Positions 8,472 to 16,716 of a DNA stretch of 64,000 bases are shown here, in pieces; the stretch's first letter is position 1; the number at the start of each line of letters is the position of its first letter. Source of the DNA: JAJRQY01 sp965224435 (GTDB lineage Bacteria; Actinomycetota; Acidimicrobiia; Acidimicrobiales; SZUA-35); the NCBI GenBank assembly GCA_965224435.1, contig OZ245048.1, positions 4,092,001 to 4,156,000 on the forward strand, given 5' to 3'. The notes under the pieces were generated by a model that saw only the letters and a list, made by a program, of their open reading frames with translations, did no database searches and had not been told where the DNA came from. Both the position numbers and the translations under genes were made by a program.

Positions 8472-9377
8472 ATGAACAGACTCCCCCGAAAACTCCTGGC
8501 GCTACTGACCATCACTGCCCTGCTGGCAGCGGCATGCGGTTCAACCTCAACTACTGACGGCTCCGAGTCAGCGACGGCAGACTCTGACCCCATGATCCCT
8601 GACTCCCTCTCCCAGTCCTTCGAAGCCATCGGCAACCCGAACGCCTCGACCGTGATCGTGCTGGCACAAGGCGGACCAACACCAGAGCTGAGTATCGGCG
8701 AAGCCGAAGGCATCTTCTCCGACGTCGATTTCGACTCCACCTATCTCGTCGTCCCCCACCAGGCCCAAACCCGAGAACCCGCCCTGTTCACCGAGGCCGA
8801 GATCACCTTCGAAGAAGCCAAGACCTATGACACTGCGACCACGTCAACCCTCGCCGAGGTTGTCGCCTACTACGTCGAGGCCGACAAGAAGGTCTATGTG
8901 GTCGGTATCTCTTTCGGTGCCTTTGTGGTGCAAGACCTTCTGGCTACCCAGGGCAATGTGGCCGATGGCTACTTCATCCAGGTGGGTCGCCTCGACATGC
9001 CCGAAGAGGTCTGGGTGCCCTTCTCCGAAGGCACCTTCGTTGGTTTCACCGACGGCGTTCAGATCGAGTCCTTCGATGCGGATGGAGCGGGAATGGGTGG
9101 CGACGGCGACTTCACCGATGCCAACATGGCCCGCCTGGCTGCCGGACTTGGCCACAAGCGATTCACCGAGCGGCTGGCTGACGCTGACCTTGACAATGTG
9201 GTCTACGCCTCTGGCTTACAAGACGAGCAGGTCGGACGATTGAGCGACGCCGAACTCGCCTTCCTCGCCGACAAGGGTGTCCAGGTCCTGCAAGCCGAGA
9301 GCGACCATGGCGGCACCATCGATGGAACCATCAGCGAGGGCCTCACCATGATTGGGGCGCTTCCCTCCGACGGATAG
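8472..9377 (+). CDS. Lipoprotein with alpha/beta-hydrolase fold
   Basis: 301 residues. The signal peptide ends LLAAACGS, giving a lipidated Cys near residue 22 and an extracytoplasmic location. The mature part resembles a small alpha/beta hydrolase: VIVLAQGGP near the first strand, nucleophile elbow GISFGAF (G-x-S-x-G) at about residue 157, and SDHGGTID near the C-terminus as the likely catalytic His. The substrate is unknown. It is a single gene, followed by a hairpin at 9402-9429. Confidence 0.7.
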   Translation: MNRLPRKLLALLTITALLAAACGSTSTTDGSESATADSDPMIPDSLSQSFEAIGNPNASTVIVLAQGGPTPELSIGEAEGIFSDVDFDSTYLVVPHQAQTREPALFTEAEITFEEAKTYDTATTSTLAEVVAYYVEADKKVYVVGISFGAFVVQDLLATQGNVADGYFIQVGRLDMPEEVWVPFSEGTFVGFTDGVQIESFDADGAGMGGDGDFTDANMARLAAGLGHKRFTERLADADLDNVVYASGLQDEQVGRLSDAELAFLADKGVQVLQAESDHGGTIDGTISEGLTMIGALPSDG

Positions 9378-9401
9378 CAACCGAGAGCATCGTCACAAGG
9401 C

Positions 9402-9429
9402 GGCAACCGGTTGGTGACAGCCGGTTGCC
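9402..9429. terminator. Hairpin downstream of hydrolase lipoprotein gene
   Basis: GGCAACCGG (9402-9410) and CCGGTTGCC (9421-9429) form a perfect 9-bp stem around a 10-base loop, 24 bases after the stop at 9377. There is no U tract, as is common for actinobacterial terminators. Confidence 0.5.
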
Positions 9430-9489
9430 CAGAGCGGCATGTCGATGGGCCCATTGCCGCCCACTCAAGTTGTCACCTAAGGTTGGCCG

Positions 9490-10017
9490 ATGACTCCAGT
9501 CATGTTGGCGGTAATCGTGCCCGGCCTCGCCGGAGCTTTCTTCTTTCTCTTTTGGGTGTGGGCGATCTTTGATGTGATCGCCATGGACTCAATCCTTATC
9601 CGCAACCTCCCCAAGTCCACTTGGGTCTTCCTCGTCATGTTCGTTCCGCCGGTCGGTGCTGTCGCATGGCTGGTGCTTGGCCGACCGGAGAATGCAGGCT
9701 TCTCCGCTGGCTCTGTCCGGCGTGCCCCGCCCCAGCGCTTCGACTATTACAAGTCCGCTCCTAGAGTGCGTGGCCCTGAAGATGATCCAAACTGGCAGGC
9801 TCCTCGGGCCCCACGATCTCCGTCTGCGATATCGCCGAGCGACACATCTCCAGATTCATCCGACTCAGACTCGGCCGCCTCAGATTCCCTCGCCGCCCGG
9901 GAACGCAAGATTCTGGAACGCGAGGCCGAACTGGCCAAACGCGAAGCCGCCCTAGACGACCTGCCAGACCAGGATCCTGACGAGGGGGATGCGAACGAGG
10001 ATCCCAGTCTTACCTAG
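9490..10017 (+). CDS. PLDc_N-domain membrane protein
   Basis: 175 residues. Two membrane helices come first (LAVIVPGLAGAFFFLFWVWA and TWVFLVMFVPPVGAVAWLVL) with the WxxF/PPxG pattern of the PLDc_N domain, a small membrane module found at the start of cardiolipin synthases and alone in actinobacteria. A Pro/Ser-rich region and a charged coiled-coil tail (ERKILEREAELAKREAAL) follow. There is no HKD phospholipase motif, so it is not an enzyme. It overlaps the convergent glycosyltransferase gene by 8 bases. Confidence 0.75.
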   Translation: MTPVMLAVIVPGLAGAFFFLFWVWAIFDVIAMDSILIRNLPKSTWVFLVMFVPPVGAVAWLVLGRPENAGFSAGSVRRAPPQRFDYYKSAPRVRGPEDDPNWQAPRAPRSPSAISPSDTSPDSSDSDSAASDSLAARERKILEREAELAKREAALDDLPDQDPDEGDANEDPSLT

Positions 10018-12595
10018 TCGACTGGATCGACTCCCCCAACTGGGGACCCTCAACCTCGCCTGCATCGGCCAACACAGCATCCGTCTTGGAAGTATCAGGG
10101 CCAGCGAGCGCTGAATCGTCAGTCCGCCGGGCATGTACCGAGGAGCGCCTGGCGTACTCGGCTGCCTCCTCTGCCTCAACCTGTTCGTATCGCATCCCCA
10201 CCTGAGGCACTGGCTCGGTCGGGTCGACCGTGATCTTGGCCGCGACATCCTCCGGCAACTCCGACAGCTCAGCCGAATACGTTGCAGCAGACGGCTTGGA
10301 CGAACGAGGAGTGACTTTCCACTCTCGCTCTCGCATTGCTTCCTTGAGATGAGCTGTTCTGGCAATGACGTTTTTCCACTCGGTGTAAAAGAACATCGAG
10401 CTGAAGAAGAACATCACAAACCAGCGCTTGTGCTGGGCAATCGAAGGATGGGCCAGACGCCAAGCCGACCAGACCTGAAGCGGACCGGCACTGAAGGTCA
10501 CGATCGAAGTAAAGACAAATATCGGGATGAACCAGTCGGTGTCGGTCCGACCCTGCACCCACCAGAAGGCGAACAGGGGGAACATCTGCAAGGAGATCCA
10601 GGGATAGATCTCACGCCACCCCAACAGGTGGGCAAACCCCAACCGTCGTCTTGTCGTGCCCGACGTACGAACCATCCGCATCAGGTGCCGCAACGAAACC
10701 TGTGACCAGCCCTGGGCCCAACGCATTCGCTGGTTCCACAAGGCGCTCACGGTGTCTGGCGCCAACTCGGTCGAAACCAAGCTCGGGTCAGAGATGATCG
10801 TTTCGCCGTCACCAACAATGCGAATAGACGAGTCAATGTCTTCGGTCAGCATGAAGCCGCGCATACGTGTCTTCTTCAACAACGACGTCCGCCAATAGCC
10901 ATTGGATCCACCGAAGATTCCAAAGTCGTGCAACTTTGCTCGACCAGGATGGCTAACGGCATAGATCACTTCGAACTCAGCAGCAATCAACCGGGTCACC
11001 CGATTGTCGGCCCCATTACGGATAACACAATGGCCCTGCACCACTCCAACCCCCGAAGCAATCCAACGCCAAGCCCGCTCAAACGAACCAGGCTCGGGCT
11101 GATGGTCGGCATCAAACAAGCCAAGGAACTCACCTCGGACATGGGACAGTGCCGCATTGACATTCTGCGCCTTGGACACTGAACCCTCGACTCGCAACGG
11201 CTCAAACCTTGGGTCTCGTCGAGCAATGGCCGCCAGTTCGGACTCGACGTTCATTCGGCGAGGCGAGTTGTAGGCCAGGATGATCTGCAGGTTCGGATAG
11301 TCCTGCTTCAAGAATGACTCAATGGTCTCAACAATCGTTTCGGCTTCGTTCGGCAGGTAGGCAGCGATGATGGCCGAAGCCAGCGGCCGCTCGCCTTCTG
11401 GAACAGGGGGCGGCTCTGGCGGATCGTGAGCCGCCCGGCTCTCGGCAATGATGGTGATCGAGGTCAAGAACAGCGCCGCCACGAGCAGCAGGTAGATCGG
11501 CCCGGTGAAGTCGAGGCCAGCGAAATCCATCGATAGATAGAAGACGAAAGGCAGGCCGAACAAGATGGCCTGCTGAGCCGCTACCTGGATTGGGGTTCGT
11601 ACCTTGTGGAACGCCCGCACCAGGCGGGATTTGGTGGAGGGGCCGCTGGACATGGCTTGTTCCCACAGGGTCGGATGCAAATCGCGCTGCTCGGCTTCAT
11701 AGGCCATGGCATCCCAGGCCCGGTCCTCCACATCCTCCAACGTCAATTCACCGTCGGTCTGGGTGAAGCCAATGATCGGAGTCAGCCGAGCCGTCTTTCC
11801 CCGCAAGACGAAGTCGTGTTCGAAGATGAGTTTGGACAATCGATCCAACCGAATCTGCGCTCCCTTGGTCGGGGTCGACGGCATCAGCAGGCCGACAACA
11901 CCTCGGGAGAAGCCAACGAAATCCAATGTCCGGCTGTCTTCGTCCACTAGATCGATGACCTGAGCCACAATCTCATCTCGGGCCCTCGATCCCGAGTCAC
12001 CCTCAATACCGGGCAGTTCATCAATGGCCAGGTAGGCGAAGATGCCAGGTCGGCCCCCACGAAACACTCGCTCCAGCTCACGTCGGGTTTGATCAGCGAA
12101 TGCAGCTGGAACAAGCGCTCCGGTGACTGGGTCCAGCTGGATTTCGTTGTGTGCTTGGGCACGGCGCAACATTCGGATCCGAAGACGAGCCACCAACTCG
12201 ACCGCTACCGGCCGGCCAACCACAACATCATCGGCCCGCCGACCAAAGGCCTCAAGAAACAGGGCCCGGTTTCGGCGAGGAAGGTTGCAGACAATCGGTG
12301 TACGACCGCCGTCGGGTTCCGCCCTCAGCAGGTCGAGCACTTCGAGCTCGGCCAGGTCAGTGCCGCCAAAGGCCAACAGGACCAGATCCGGTGGTGCCAT
12401 CCGAAACAGGTGGAGCGCACCTTCAGCAGAGTCGGCAGCCAACGGTAACCAGCCTGCCCCTTCGATGATGTCAACCAGTTCCTGTCGACGCGCCGGGTCA
12501 GCGGCAACGACCAGTACTGATTCTTGGCGCGCTCCCGCCCCAGCAGAGCTGAGGTCCGGTGAACTGGCAATAGAAATGGGACTCGAAGGCTCCAC
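10010..12595 (-). CDS. REC / degenerate GGDEF / glycosyltransferase-2 fusion
   Basis: 861 residues in three parts. Residues about 25-140 form a receiver-like domain (ESVLVVAADPARRQELV, LLRAEPDGGRTPIV). Residues about 150-310 look like a GGDEF domain (DPVTGALVPAAF start) whose active loop is lost: the expected RxGGDEF site reads GFSRGVVGLL. Two helices (about 345-390) lead to a processive family-2 glycosyltransferase with LFDADHQPEP (D-x-D), MLTEDIDSSIR (ED) and QRMRWAQGW (Q-x-x-R-W), then more membrane helices and a charged cytosolic tail. It likely polymerises or transfers sugars at the membrane, with the front domains sensing a signal or nucleotide. GTG 12595 is used as start; the ribosome site is weak. 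Confidence 0.8.
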   Translation of the reverse strand: MEPSSPISIASSPDLSSAGAGARQESVLVVAADPARRQELVDIIEGAGWLPLAADSAEGALHLFRMAPPDLVLLAFGGTDLAELEVLDLLRAEPDGGRTPIVCNLPRRNRALFLEAFGRRADDVVVGRPVAVELVARLRIRMLRRAQAHNEIQLDPVTGALVPAAFADQTRRELERVFRGGRPGIFAYLAIDELPGIEGDSGSRARDEIVAQVIDLVDEDSRTLDFVGFSRGVVGLLMPSTPTKGAQIRLDRLSKLIFEHDFVLRGKTARLTPIIGFTQTDGELTLEDVEDRAWDAMAYEAEQRDLHPTLWEQAMSSGPSTKSRLVRAFHKVRTPIQVAAQQAILFGLPFVFYLSMDFAGLDFTGPIYLLLVAALFLTSITIIAESRAAHDPPEPPPVPEGERPLASAIIAAYLPNEAETIVETIESFLKQDYPNLQIILAYNSPRRMNVESELAAIARRDPRFEPLRVEGSVSKAQNVNAALSHVRGEFLGLFDADHQPEPGSFERAWRWIASGVGVVQGHCVIRNGADNRVTRLIAAEFEVIYAVSHPGRAKLHDFGIFGGSNGYWRTSLLKKTRMRGFMLTEDIDSSIRIVGDGETIISDPSLVSTELAPDTVSALWNQRMRWAQGWSQVSLRHLMRMVRTSGTTRRRLGFAHLLGWREIYPWISLQMFPLFAFWWVQGRTDTDWFIPIFVFTSIVTFSAGPLQVWSAWRLAHPSIAQHKRWFVMFFFSSMFFYTEWKNVIARTAHLKEAMREREWKVTPRSSKPSAATYSAELSELPEDVAAKITVDPTEPVPQVGMRYEQVEAEEAAEYARRSSVHARRTDDSALAGPDTSKTDAVLADAGEVEGPQLGESIQSTR

Positions 12596-12663
12596 CTGGT
12601 AAGACTCGGCCCCAGTCTCCCGGCCATAAGTCAGCCGACGTCCACGGCAATACCCTCAATTGG

Positions 12664-12915
12664 ATGCAGCTGACTGAAGTCCAGACCCTGATGGATGAGC
12701 TCTACGGAGAGGCCGACCGTGAGCGAGGTGTGCCTGCAACGGTCGCCTGGTTGTGCGAAGAACTAGGCGAGCTGGCCCAAGCCGTGCGCAAGGGCACACG
12801 AGACCAGCAAGTCCACGAATTCGGCGACGTCCTCGCTTGGCTGGCGTCACTGGCCAACCAGATGGACATCTCCCTCGACGACGCAATGCAACGCTACGTC
12901 GACAATCCTCCCTAG
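12664..12915 (+). CDS. MazG-like nucleotide pyrophosphohydrolase
   Basis: 83 residues, a single short MazG domain: EELGELAQAVRKG (E-E-x-x-E metal site) and EFGDVLAWLASLANQ (E-x-x-D). Such small all-alpha hydrolases cleave non-canonical or excess NTPs to NMP and pyrophosphate. It is divergent from the glycosyltransferase fusion with a 68-bp shared upstream region. Confidence is good because both metal-binding helices are intact. Confidence 0.85.
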   Translation: MQLTEVQTLMDELYGEADRERGVPATVAWLCEELGELAQAVRKGTRDQQVHEFGDVLAWLASLANQMDISLDDAMQRYVDNPP

Positions 12916-12990
12916 TCGCGCTCTCTTCCTCAAGCCCGCGGCCAGCAGACCCGCTCCCACTCGCTCTCCCACTCGCTGGATGAGGATCCA

Positions 12991-13032
12991 GTGTGCAGTT
13001 CGCGTCCCTCTAGTGGGACGCGAACTGCACAC
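12991..13032. repeat. Palindromic repeat copy 1
   Basis: Perfect 18-bp inverted repeat: left arm GTGTGCAGTTCGCGTCCC (12991-13008), spacer TCTAGT, right arm 13015-13032. It lies in the 250-bp space between mazG and the DUF559 gene. The same core recurs at 14141 and 15347. Short direct repeats (ACTCGCTG) flank it at 12971 and 13031. Confidence 0.9.
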
Positions 13033-13165
13033 TCGCTGACCCACACTCGCTGACCTACTCCCTTTGGCCCAGCGCCCCCCCAAGTCAAGCGTCAGACCCC
13101 CTGCGTAAGGTGGCACTCATCGGAGACTGCTCCCGGCCACTGCTCATCTCGCCAGGATCACTCCG

Positions 13166-14134
13166 ATGCCATCAACCCGCAATACCGCAACCCGCAATAC
13201 CGCAACCCGCAATACCGCCGCCCCTACTCCTACCCCTCGCTCACGCCTGGAGTATGTGGCCGAGCGAGACAATCACGGCGTCATCCTCCGCAGTCAAGCC
13301 ACCGATATCGGTATGACGAAGAAACAGATTGACCGGCGGGTTCGCCGAGGCCAGTGGGTTTCGGGCCCCGCTCGAGGGGGATTGATCTTGGCCAAGTACG
13401 CCACCAATCCGCTATCCATACTGGCCGCCACCACGACCACCCTCGATGCCATCGCATGGGGCCGCTCGGCTGTTGCGTTGTGGCAACTGACGGATCACCC
13501 AACGAAACCCACCGTGGCGAGCATTCACCAGTCCCGATGTGCCCAGGTCAGAACCGTCCGGATCAACACCCTGGCTGGCCTGGCCCAGACCACGAAGCTG
13601 GGCATCGAAACCATCACCCTCGAAGTGGCCCTCGCATCCATGGCAATCTCACTTGACCAGAAAGCTCTCGATCACCTCATCGACGAAGCCATTCGCCAGC
13701 AACTCACGACTTGGGAACGGGTCCAGAACAGCTTTGTTGACTTCGCCACACCCAGCCGACGCGGTTCGACCTTGCTCCGCAAGATCATCAGTGAGCGCTC
13801 CATTGACTCAGCGATACCCCTATCCGATTGGAGTCGTGACTTCGCCAACAAGCTGGCATCGTCTGGCCTGGCCCGTCCGAGAATGGAGCATCGCGTCATG
13901 GCCACCGATGGCTCCCTCATCGCCCAGGTTGACCTGGCCTATCCCGATAGGCGCTACGCCATCGAGCTGGACAGCGTCCAGTTTCACCTCAACCGCTCGG
14001 CCTTCGAGACTGACCGTCGACGCGATGCAGACCTGGCCCAGGTTGGTTGGCGGGTTAGCCGTTTCACCTGGTCTCAATTCCGCCACGACTGGGATTGGGT
14101 GACCACCTCTATCCGAGCCCAACTCAACCATTGA
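13166..14134 (+). CDS. AbiEi-like N-domain plus DUF559 nuclease-fold protein
   Basis: 322 residues. Residues about 30-75 (VILRSQATDIGMTKKQIDRR then GQWVSG) match the winged-helix N-domain annotated as AbiEi antitoxin-like in actinobacteria. The C-terminus (IAQVDLAYPDRRYAIELDSV then TDRRRDADLAQVGWRVSRFT) is a DUF559 domain, a Vsr-like endonuclease fold with the expected D...E and a following basic helix. It may be a DNA-nicking or mobile-element enzyme; function is unproven. A possible AGGA ribosome site precedes ATG 13166. Its first residues are encoded by a 15-bp tandem repeat, and the gene lies between two copies of a palindromic element. Confidence 0.75.
   Translation: MPSTRNTATRNTATRNTAAPTPTPRSRLEYVAERDNHGVILRSQATDIGMTKKQIDRRVRRGQWVSGPARGGLILAKYATNPLSILAATTTTLDAIAWGRSAVALWQLTDHPTKPTVASIHQSRCAQVRTVRINTLAGLAQTTKLGIETITLEVALASMAISLDQKALDHLIDEAIRQQLTTWERVQNSFVDFATPSRRGSTLLRKIISERSIDSAIPLSDWSRDFANKLASSGLARPRMEHRVMATDGSLIAQVDLAYPDRRYAIELDSVQFHLNRSAFETDRRRDADLAQVGWRVSRFTWSQFRHDWDWVTTSIRAQLNH
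13174..13218 (+). repeat. 15-bp tandem repeat in DUF559 gene N-terminus
   Basis: Three perfect copies of AACCCGCAATACCGC (13174, 13189, 13204) encode a repeated T-R-N-T-A unit. The length is a multiple of three, so copy-number change would keep the frame. Confidence 0.9.
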
Positions 14135-14140
14135 CCCGTT

Positions 14141-14186
14141 CACTGTGCAGTTCGCGTCCCGCTAGTGGGACGCGAAGTGCACAGTG
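14141..14186. repeat. Palindromic repeat copy 2
   Basis: Inverted repeat with arms 14141-14160 and 14167-14186 (CACTGTGCAGTTCGCGTCCC on the left), one mismatch, spacer GCTAGT. It begins 7 bases after the DUF559 stop codon and could also act as its terminator. Confidence 0.9.
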
Positions 14187-14266
14187 AGGCGGGCCTCCAA
14201 CCTGTAAGAGAGGGAAGCAAGTGAAATTGAGTAGCCGGGTTAGGTCTGCGGCTCTAACCTGACGAC

Positions 14267-15316
14267 ATGCGCGTAGGAATCGTTGGTGCCACTGGACAAG
14301 TCGGAGGAGTGCTGCTGGCCATTTTGGTCGAACGGAACTTCCCCATTGATGAGCTTCGGCTCTTCGCCTCTGCTCGATCAGAGGGCCGAAAGATCCAGTG
14401 GAAGCCGACTGGTACTGCGACAAGCCTGCCTGCCCAAGAAATCACCGTTGAGAATGCCACTACCGCTGACTACACAGGCCTGGATGTTGTCATCTTCTCC
14501 GCTGGCGGCTCAACCTCCAAGGCGCTGGCCCCCAAGGTCGTGGCCGACGGAGCCGTCGTCATCGACAACTCCTCTGCCTGGCGCATGGACCCCGACGTCC
14601 CCCTGGTGGTGGCCGACGTGAACAACGCCGCCATCGCCGACCGGCCAAAGGGCATCATCGCCAACCCAAACTGCACCACGATGGTGGCAATGCCTGCCCT
14701 GCAACCTTTGCACCAAGAGGCTGGGCTTAAGGCACTGGTGGTTTCCACCTTCCAAGCCGTCTCCGGTAGCGGTATCGCTGGAGTGGAGGAACTGGCCCAA
14801 CAGGTGGAGAAGGCCGGCGACCCTCGTTCGCTCGCCCACGATGGCTCGTCCATTGATATGGGTCAGCCCGACGTCTATGTCGAGCCGATTGCTTACAACG
14901 CCCTGCCCTGGGCTGGGGACCTGGTCGAAGATGGCCTAGGCGAAACCAATGAGGAGCAGAAGCTCCGGTATGAGAGTCGCAAGATTCTAGACATCCCCGA
15001 CCTAGCCGTTTCGGGAACCTGCGTGCGTATCCCGGTGTTTAGTGGTCACAGCCTGGCCATCAATGCCAGCTTCGAACGACCAATCTCGCCCCAGCGGGCA
15101 ACCGAATTGCTGGGCCAAGCAGACGGCATCATCTTGGACAATGTACCAACGCCGCTCAAGGCTGCCGGTATCGATCCATCCATTGTTGGTCGAATCCGAG
15201 GCGACGAGACGGTGGAGAACGGTCTGGCCTTGTTCGTGTCTGGCGACAACCTTCGCAAGGGTGCCGCGCTTAACACTGTCCAGATCGCCGAACTACTGGT
15301 GAAGGAACTCGGCTAG
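14267..15316 (+). CDS. asd: Aspartate-semialdehyde dehydrogenase
   Basis: 349 residues. It reduces aspartyl-4-phosphate to aspartate semialdehyde for lysine/diaminopimelate, threonine and methionine synthesis. The NADP-binding GIVGATGQVGGVLL is at the N-terminus, the acyl-accepting Cys is in NPNCTT, and SGSGIAG and the VFSGHSLAIN His region follow. Length is normal. It is not in an operon with aspartate kinase, which lies downstream on the opposite strand. Confidence 0.95.
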   Translation: MRVGIVGATGQVGGVLLAILVERNFPIDELRLFASARSEGRKIQWKPTGTATSLPAQEITVENATTADYTGLDVVIFSAGGSTSKALAPKVVADGAVVIDNSSAWRMDPDVPLVVADVNNAAIADRPKGIIANPNCTTMVAMPALQPLHQEAGLKALVVSTFQAVSGSGIAGVEELAQQVEKAGDPRSLAHDGSSIDMGQPDVYVEPIAYNALPWAGDLVEDGLGETNEEQKLRYESRKILDIPDLAVSGTCVRIPVFSGHSLAINASFERPISPQRATELLGQADGIILDNVPTPLKAAGIDPSIVGRIRGDETVENGLALFVSGDNLRKGAALNTVQIAELLVKELG

Positions 15317-15346
15317 ATCTGCCGACGATCTTCGTTCATTGTTACC

Positions 15347-15372
15347 TTCGCGTCCCACTAACGGGACGCGAA
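15347..15372. repeat. Palindromic repeat copy 3 (degenerate)
   Basis: TTCGCGTCCC (15347-15356), spacer ACTAAC, then GGGACGCGAA (15363-15372): a 10-bp perfect core of the element seen at 12991 and 14141. The right flank CTGCAC is kept but the left flank has diverged. It sits between the convergent asd and lysC genes. Confidence 0.85.
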
Positions 15373-15430
15373 CTGCACTCTGAACCCCGGACCGGACGCC
15401 AGGGGGCGCCGGACGTCAGGAAGGCGGCGG

Positions 15431-16651
15431 CTAATCTGAGTCGAGGCCGTAGACGGTGTGGAGGAGTTGTACGGCTTCTTCGCAGCGGTCAGCGTCGATA
15501 ACACAGCTGACTCGGATGGCAGACGTGGAGATCATGCCAATATTGATGTCGTTGTCAGCCAGTGTCTCGAACATGGTGGCGGCAACACCTGGGTTGGACT
15601 TCATGCCCGCACCAATCACCGACACACGACCAATGGTGTTGTCGGCCCCAATGCGATCTACGCCAAGGGCAGCAACCGGCTCACTGGCCAAAATCTCTTC
15701 GGCCCGGGCTAGATCTTCGGTTGGCACGGTGAAGGAGATATCGGTGGTGCCTTCTTCGGACACGTTCTGCACAATCATGTCGACGTTCACATTGGCATTG
15801 GCCAGCGCACGAAAGATGCCAGCAGAAACCCCGGGACGGTCCGGCACATCAGACACCGTCACCTTTGACTCGGACAAATCGTGGGTCACGGCTCGGATGA
15901 TCGGCTGTTCCATTTCAGGTACCTCTTGAGTAACAACAGTGCCGGACTCCCAAGTGAAGGCCGACCGAATATGCAGACTGACTTGGTGATTGTGAGCGAC
16001 CTCGACCGACCGCATCGCTGGCTTTGGGCAACCAGTGGCCGTCATCTCCAGCAATTCATCGAAGGTGATATGCGTCATTTTCTGTGCCTTGGTCACAATC
16101 CGAGGATCGGCACTGAAGACTCCGGGCACGTCGGTATAGAGCTCACAAACATCGGCATCCAACACCTGAGCCAAAGCAACGGCAGTGGTATCGGAGCCTC
16201 CCCGACCAAGGAAGGTGACGTTGCGTTCGGCCGACACCCCCTGACTGCCAGCTACCACAGGAACAATGCCCGCCGCGATGGCGTCTTCGACCCGGCCAGG
16301 GGTAATGGACAATATCTTGGCGTTGCGGTGGTTGCCATCGGTCAAGAAGCCAGCCTGGCTGCCAGTGAAGGATTGTGCTTCGACTCCTGCTCCGGCCAAC
16401 GCCATGCACAACAGGGCGCAGGCTTTTCTTTCGCCAGCGGTGATGAGCATGTCCATCTCTCGTCCGGGGCGTACGTCGGAGACTTGTGAAGCCATATGGA
16501 GCAGCTCATCAGTCTCCTTACCCATGGCCGAAATGACTAGAACCACCGAGTCTCCACGGCGTTGGCAGCGAGCAACATGATCAGCGACTACCCGCATCCG
16601 CTCCGGGTTAGCAACTGACGTTCCACCAAACTTTTGTACGACAAGAGCCAC
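15431..16651 (-). CDS. lysC: Aspartate kinase
   Basis: 406 residues. It phosphorylates aspartate, the first step of the aspartate-family amino acid and diaminopimelate pathway. The start VVQKFGGTSVANPERM is the kinase signature, LGRGGSDTTAVALA follows, and two ACT domains in the last 150 residues (SDVPDRPGVSAGIFRALA; VSVIGAGMKSNPGVAA) are the usual lysine/threonine feedback sites. GTG 16651 is used. It is divergent from the cyclophilin gene with 65 bp between, and convergent to asd. Confidence 0.95.
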   Translation of the reverse strand: MALVVQKFGGTSVANPERMRVVADHVARCQRRGDSVVLVISAMGKETDELLHMASQVSDVRPGREMDMLITAGERKACALLCMALAGAGVEAQSFTGSQAGFLTDGNHRNAKILSITPGRVEDAIAAGIVPVVAGSQGVSAERNVTFLGRGGSDTTAVALAQVLDADVCELYTDVPGVFSADPRIVTKAQKMTHITFDELLEMTATGCPKPAMRSVEVAHNHQVSLHIRSAFTWESGTVVTQEVPEMEQPIIRAVTHDLSESKVTVSDVPDRPGVSAGIFRALANANVNVDMIVQNVSEEGTTDISFTVPTEDLARAEEILASEPVAALGVDRIGADNTIGRVSVIGAGMKSNPGVAATMFETLADNDINIGMISTSAIRVSCVIDADRCEEAVQLLHTVYGLDSD

Positions 16652-16716
16652 AATCGGCCACGGTACCCGACGTCACGCGCTGGCACGAGCGAATTTGCTC
16701 GTTAGTCTCTTGGGTC

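Noticed and set aside
16685..16702. ACGAGC-GAATTT-GCTCGT palindrome upstream of cyclophilin and lysC
   Set aside because: Only a 6-bp stem; could be an operator, but too short to support by itself.
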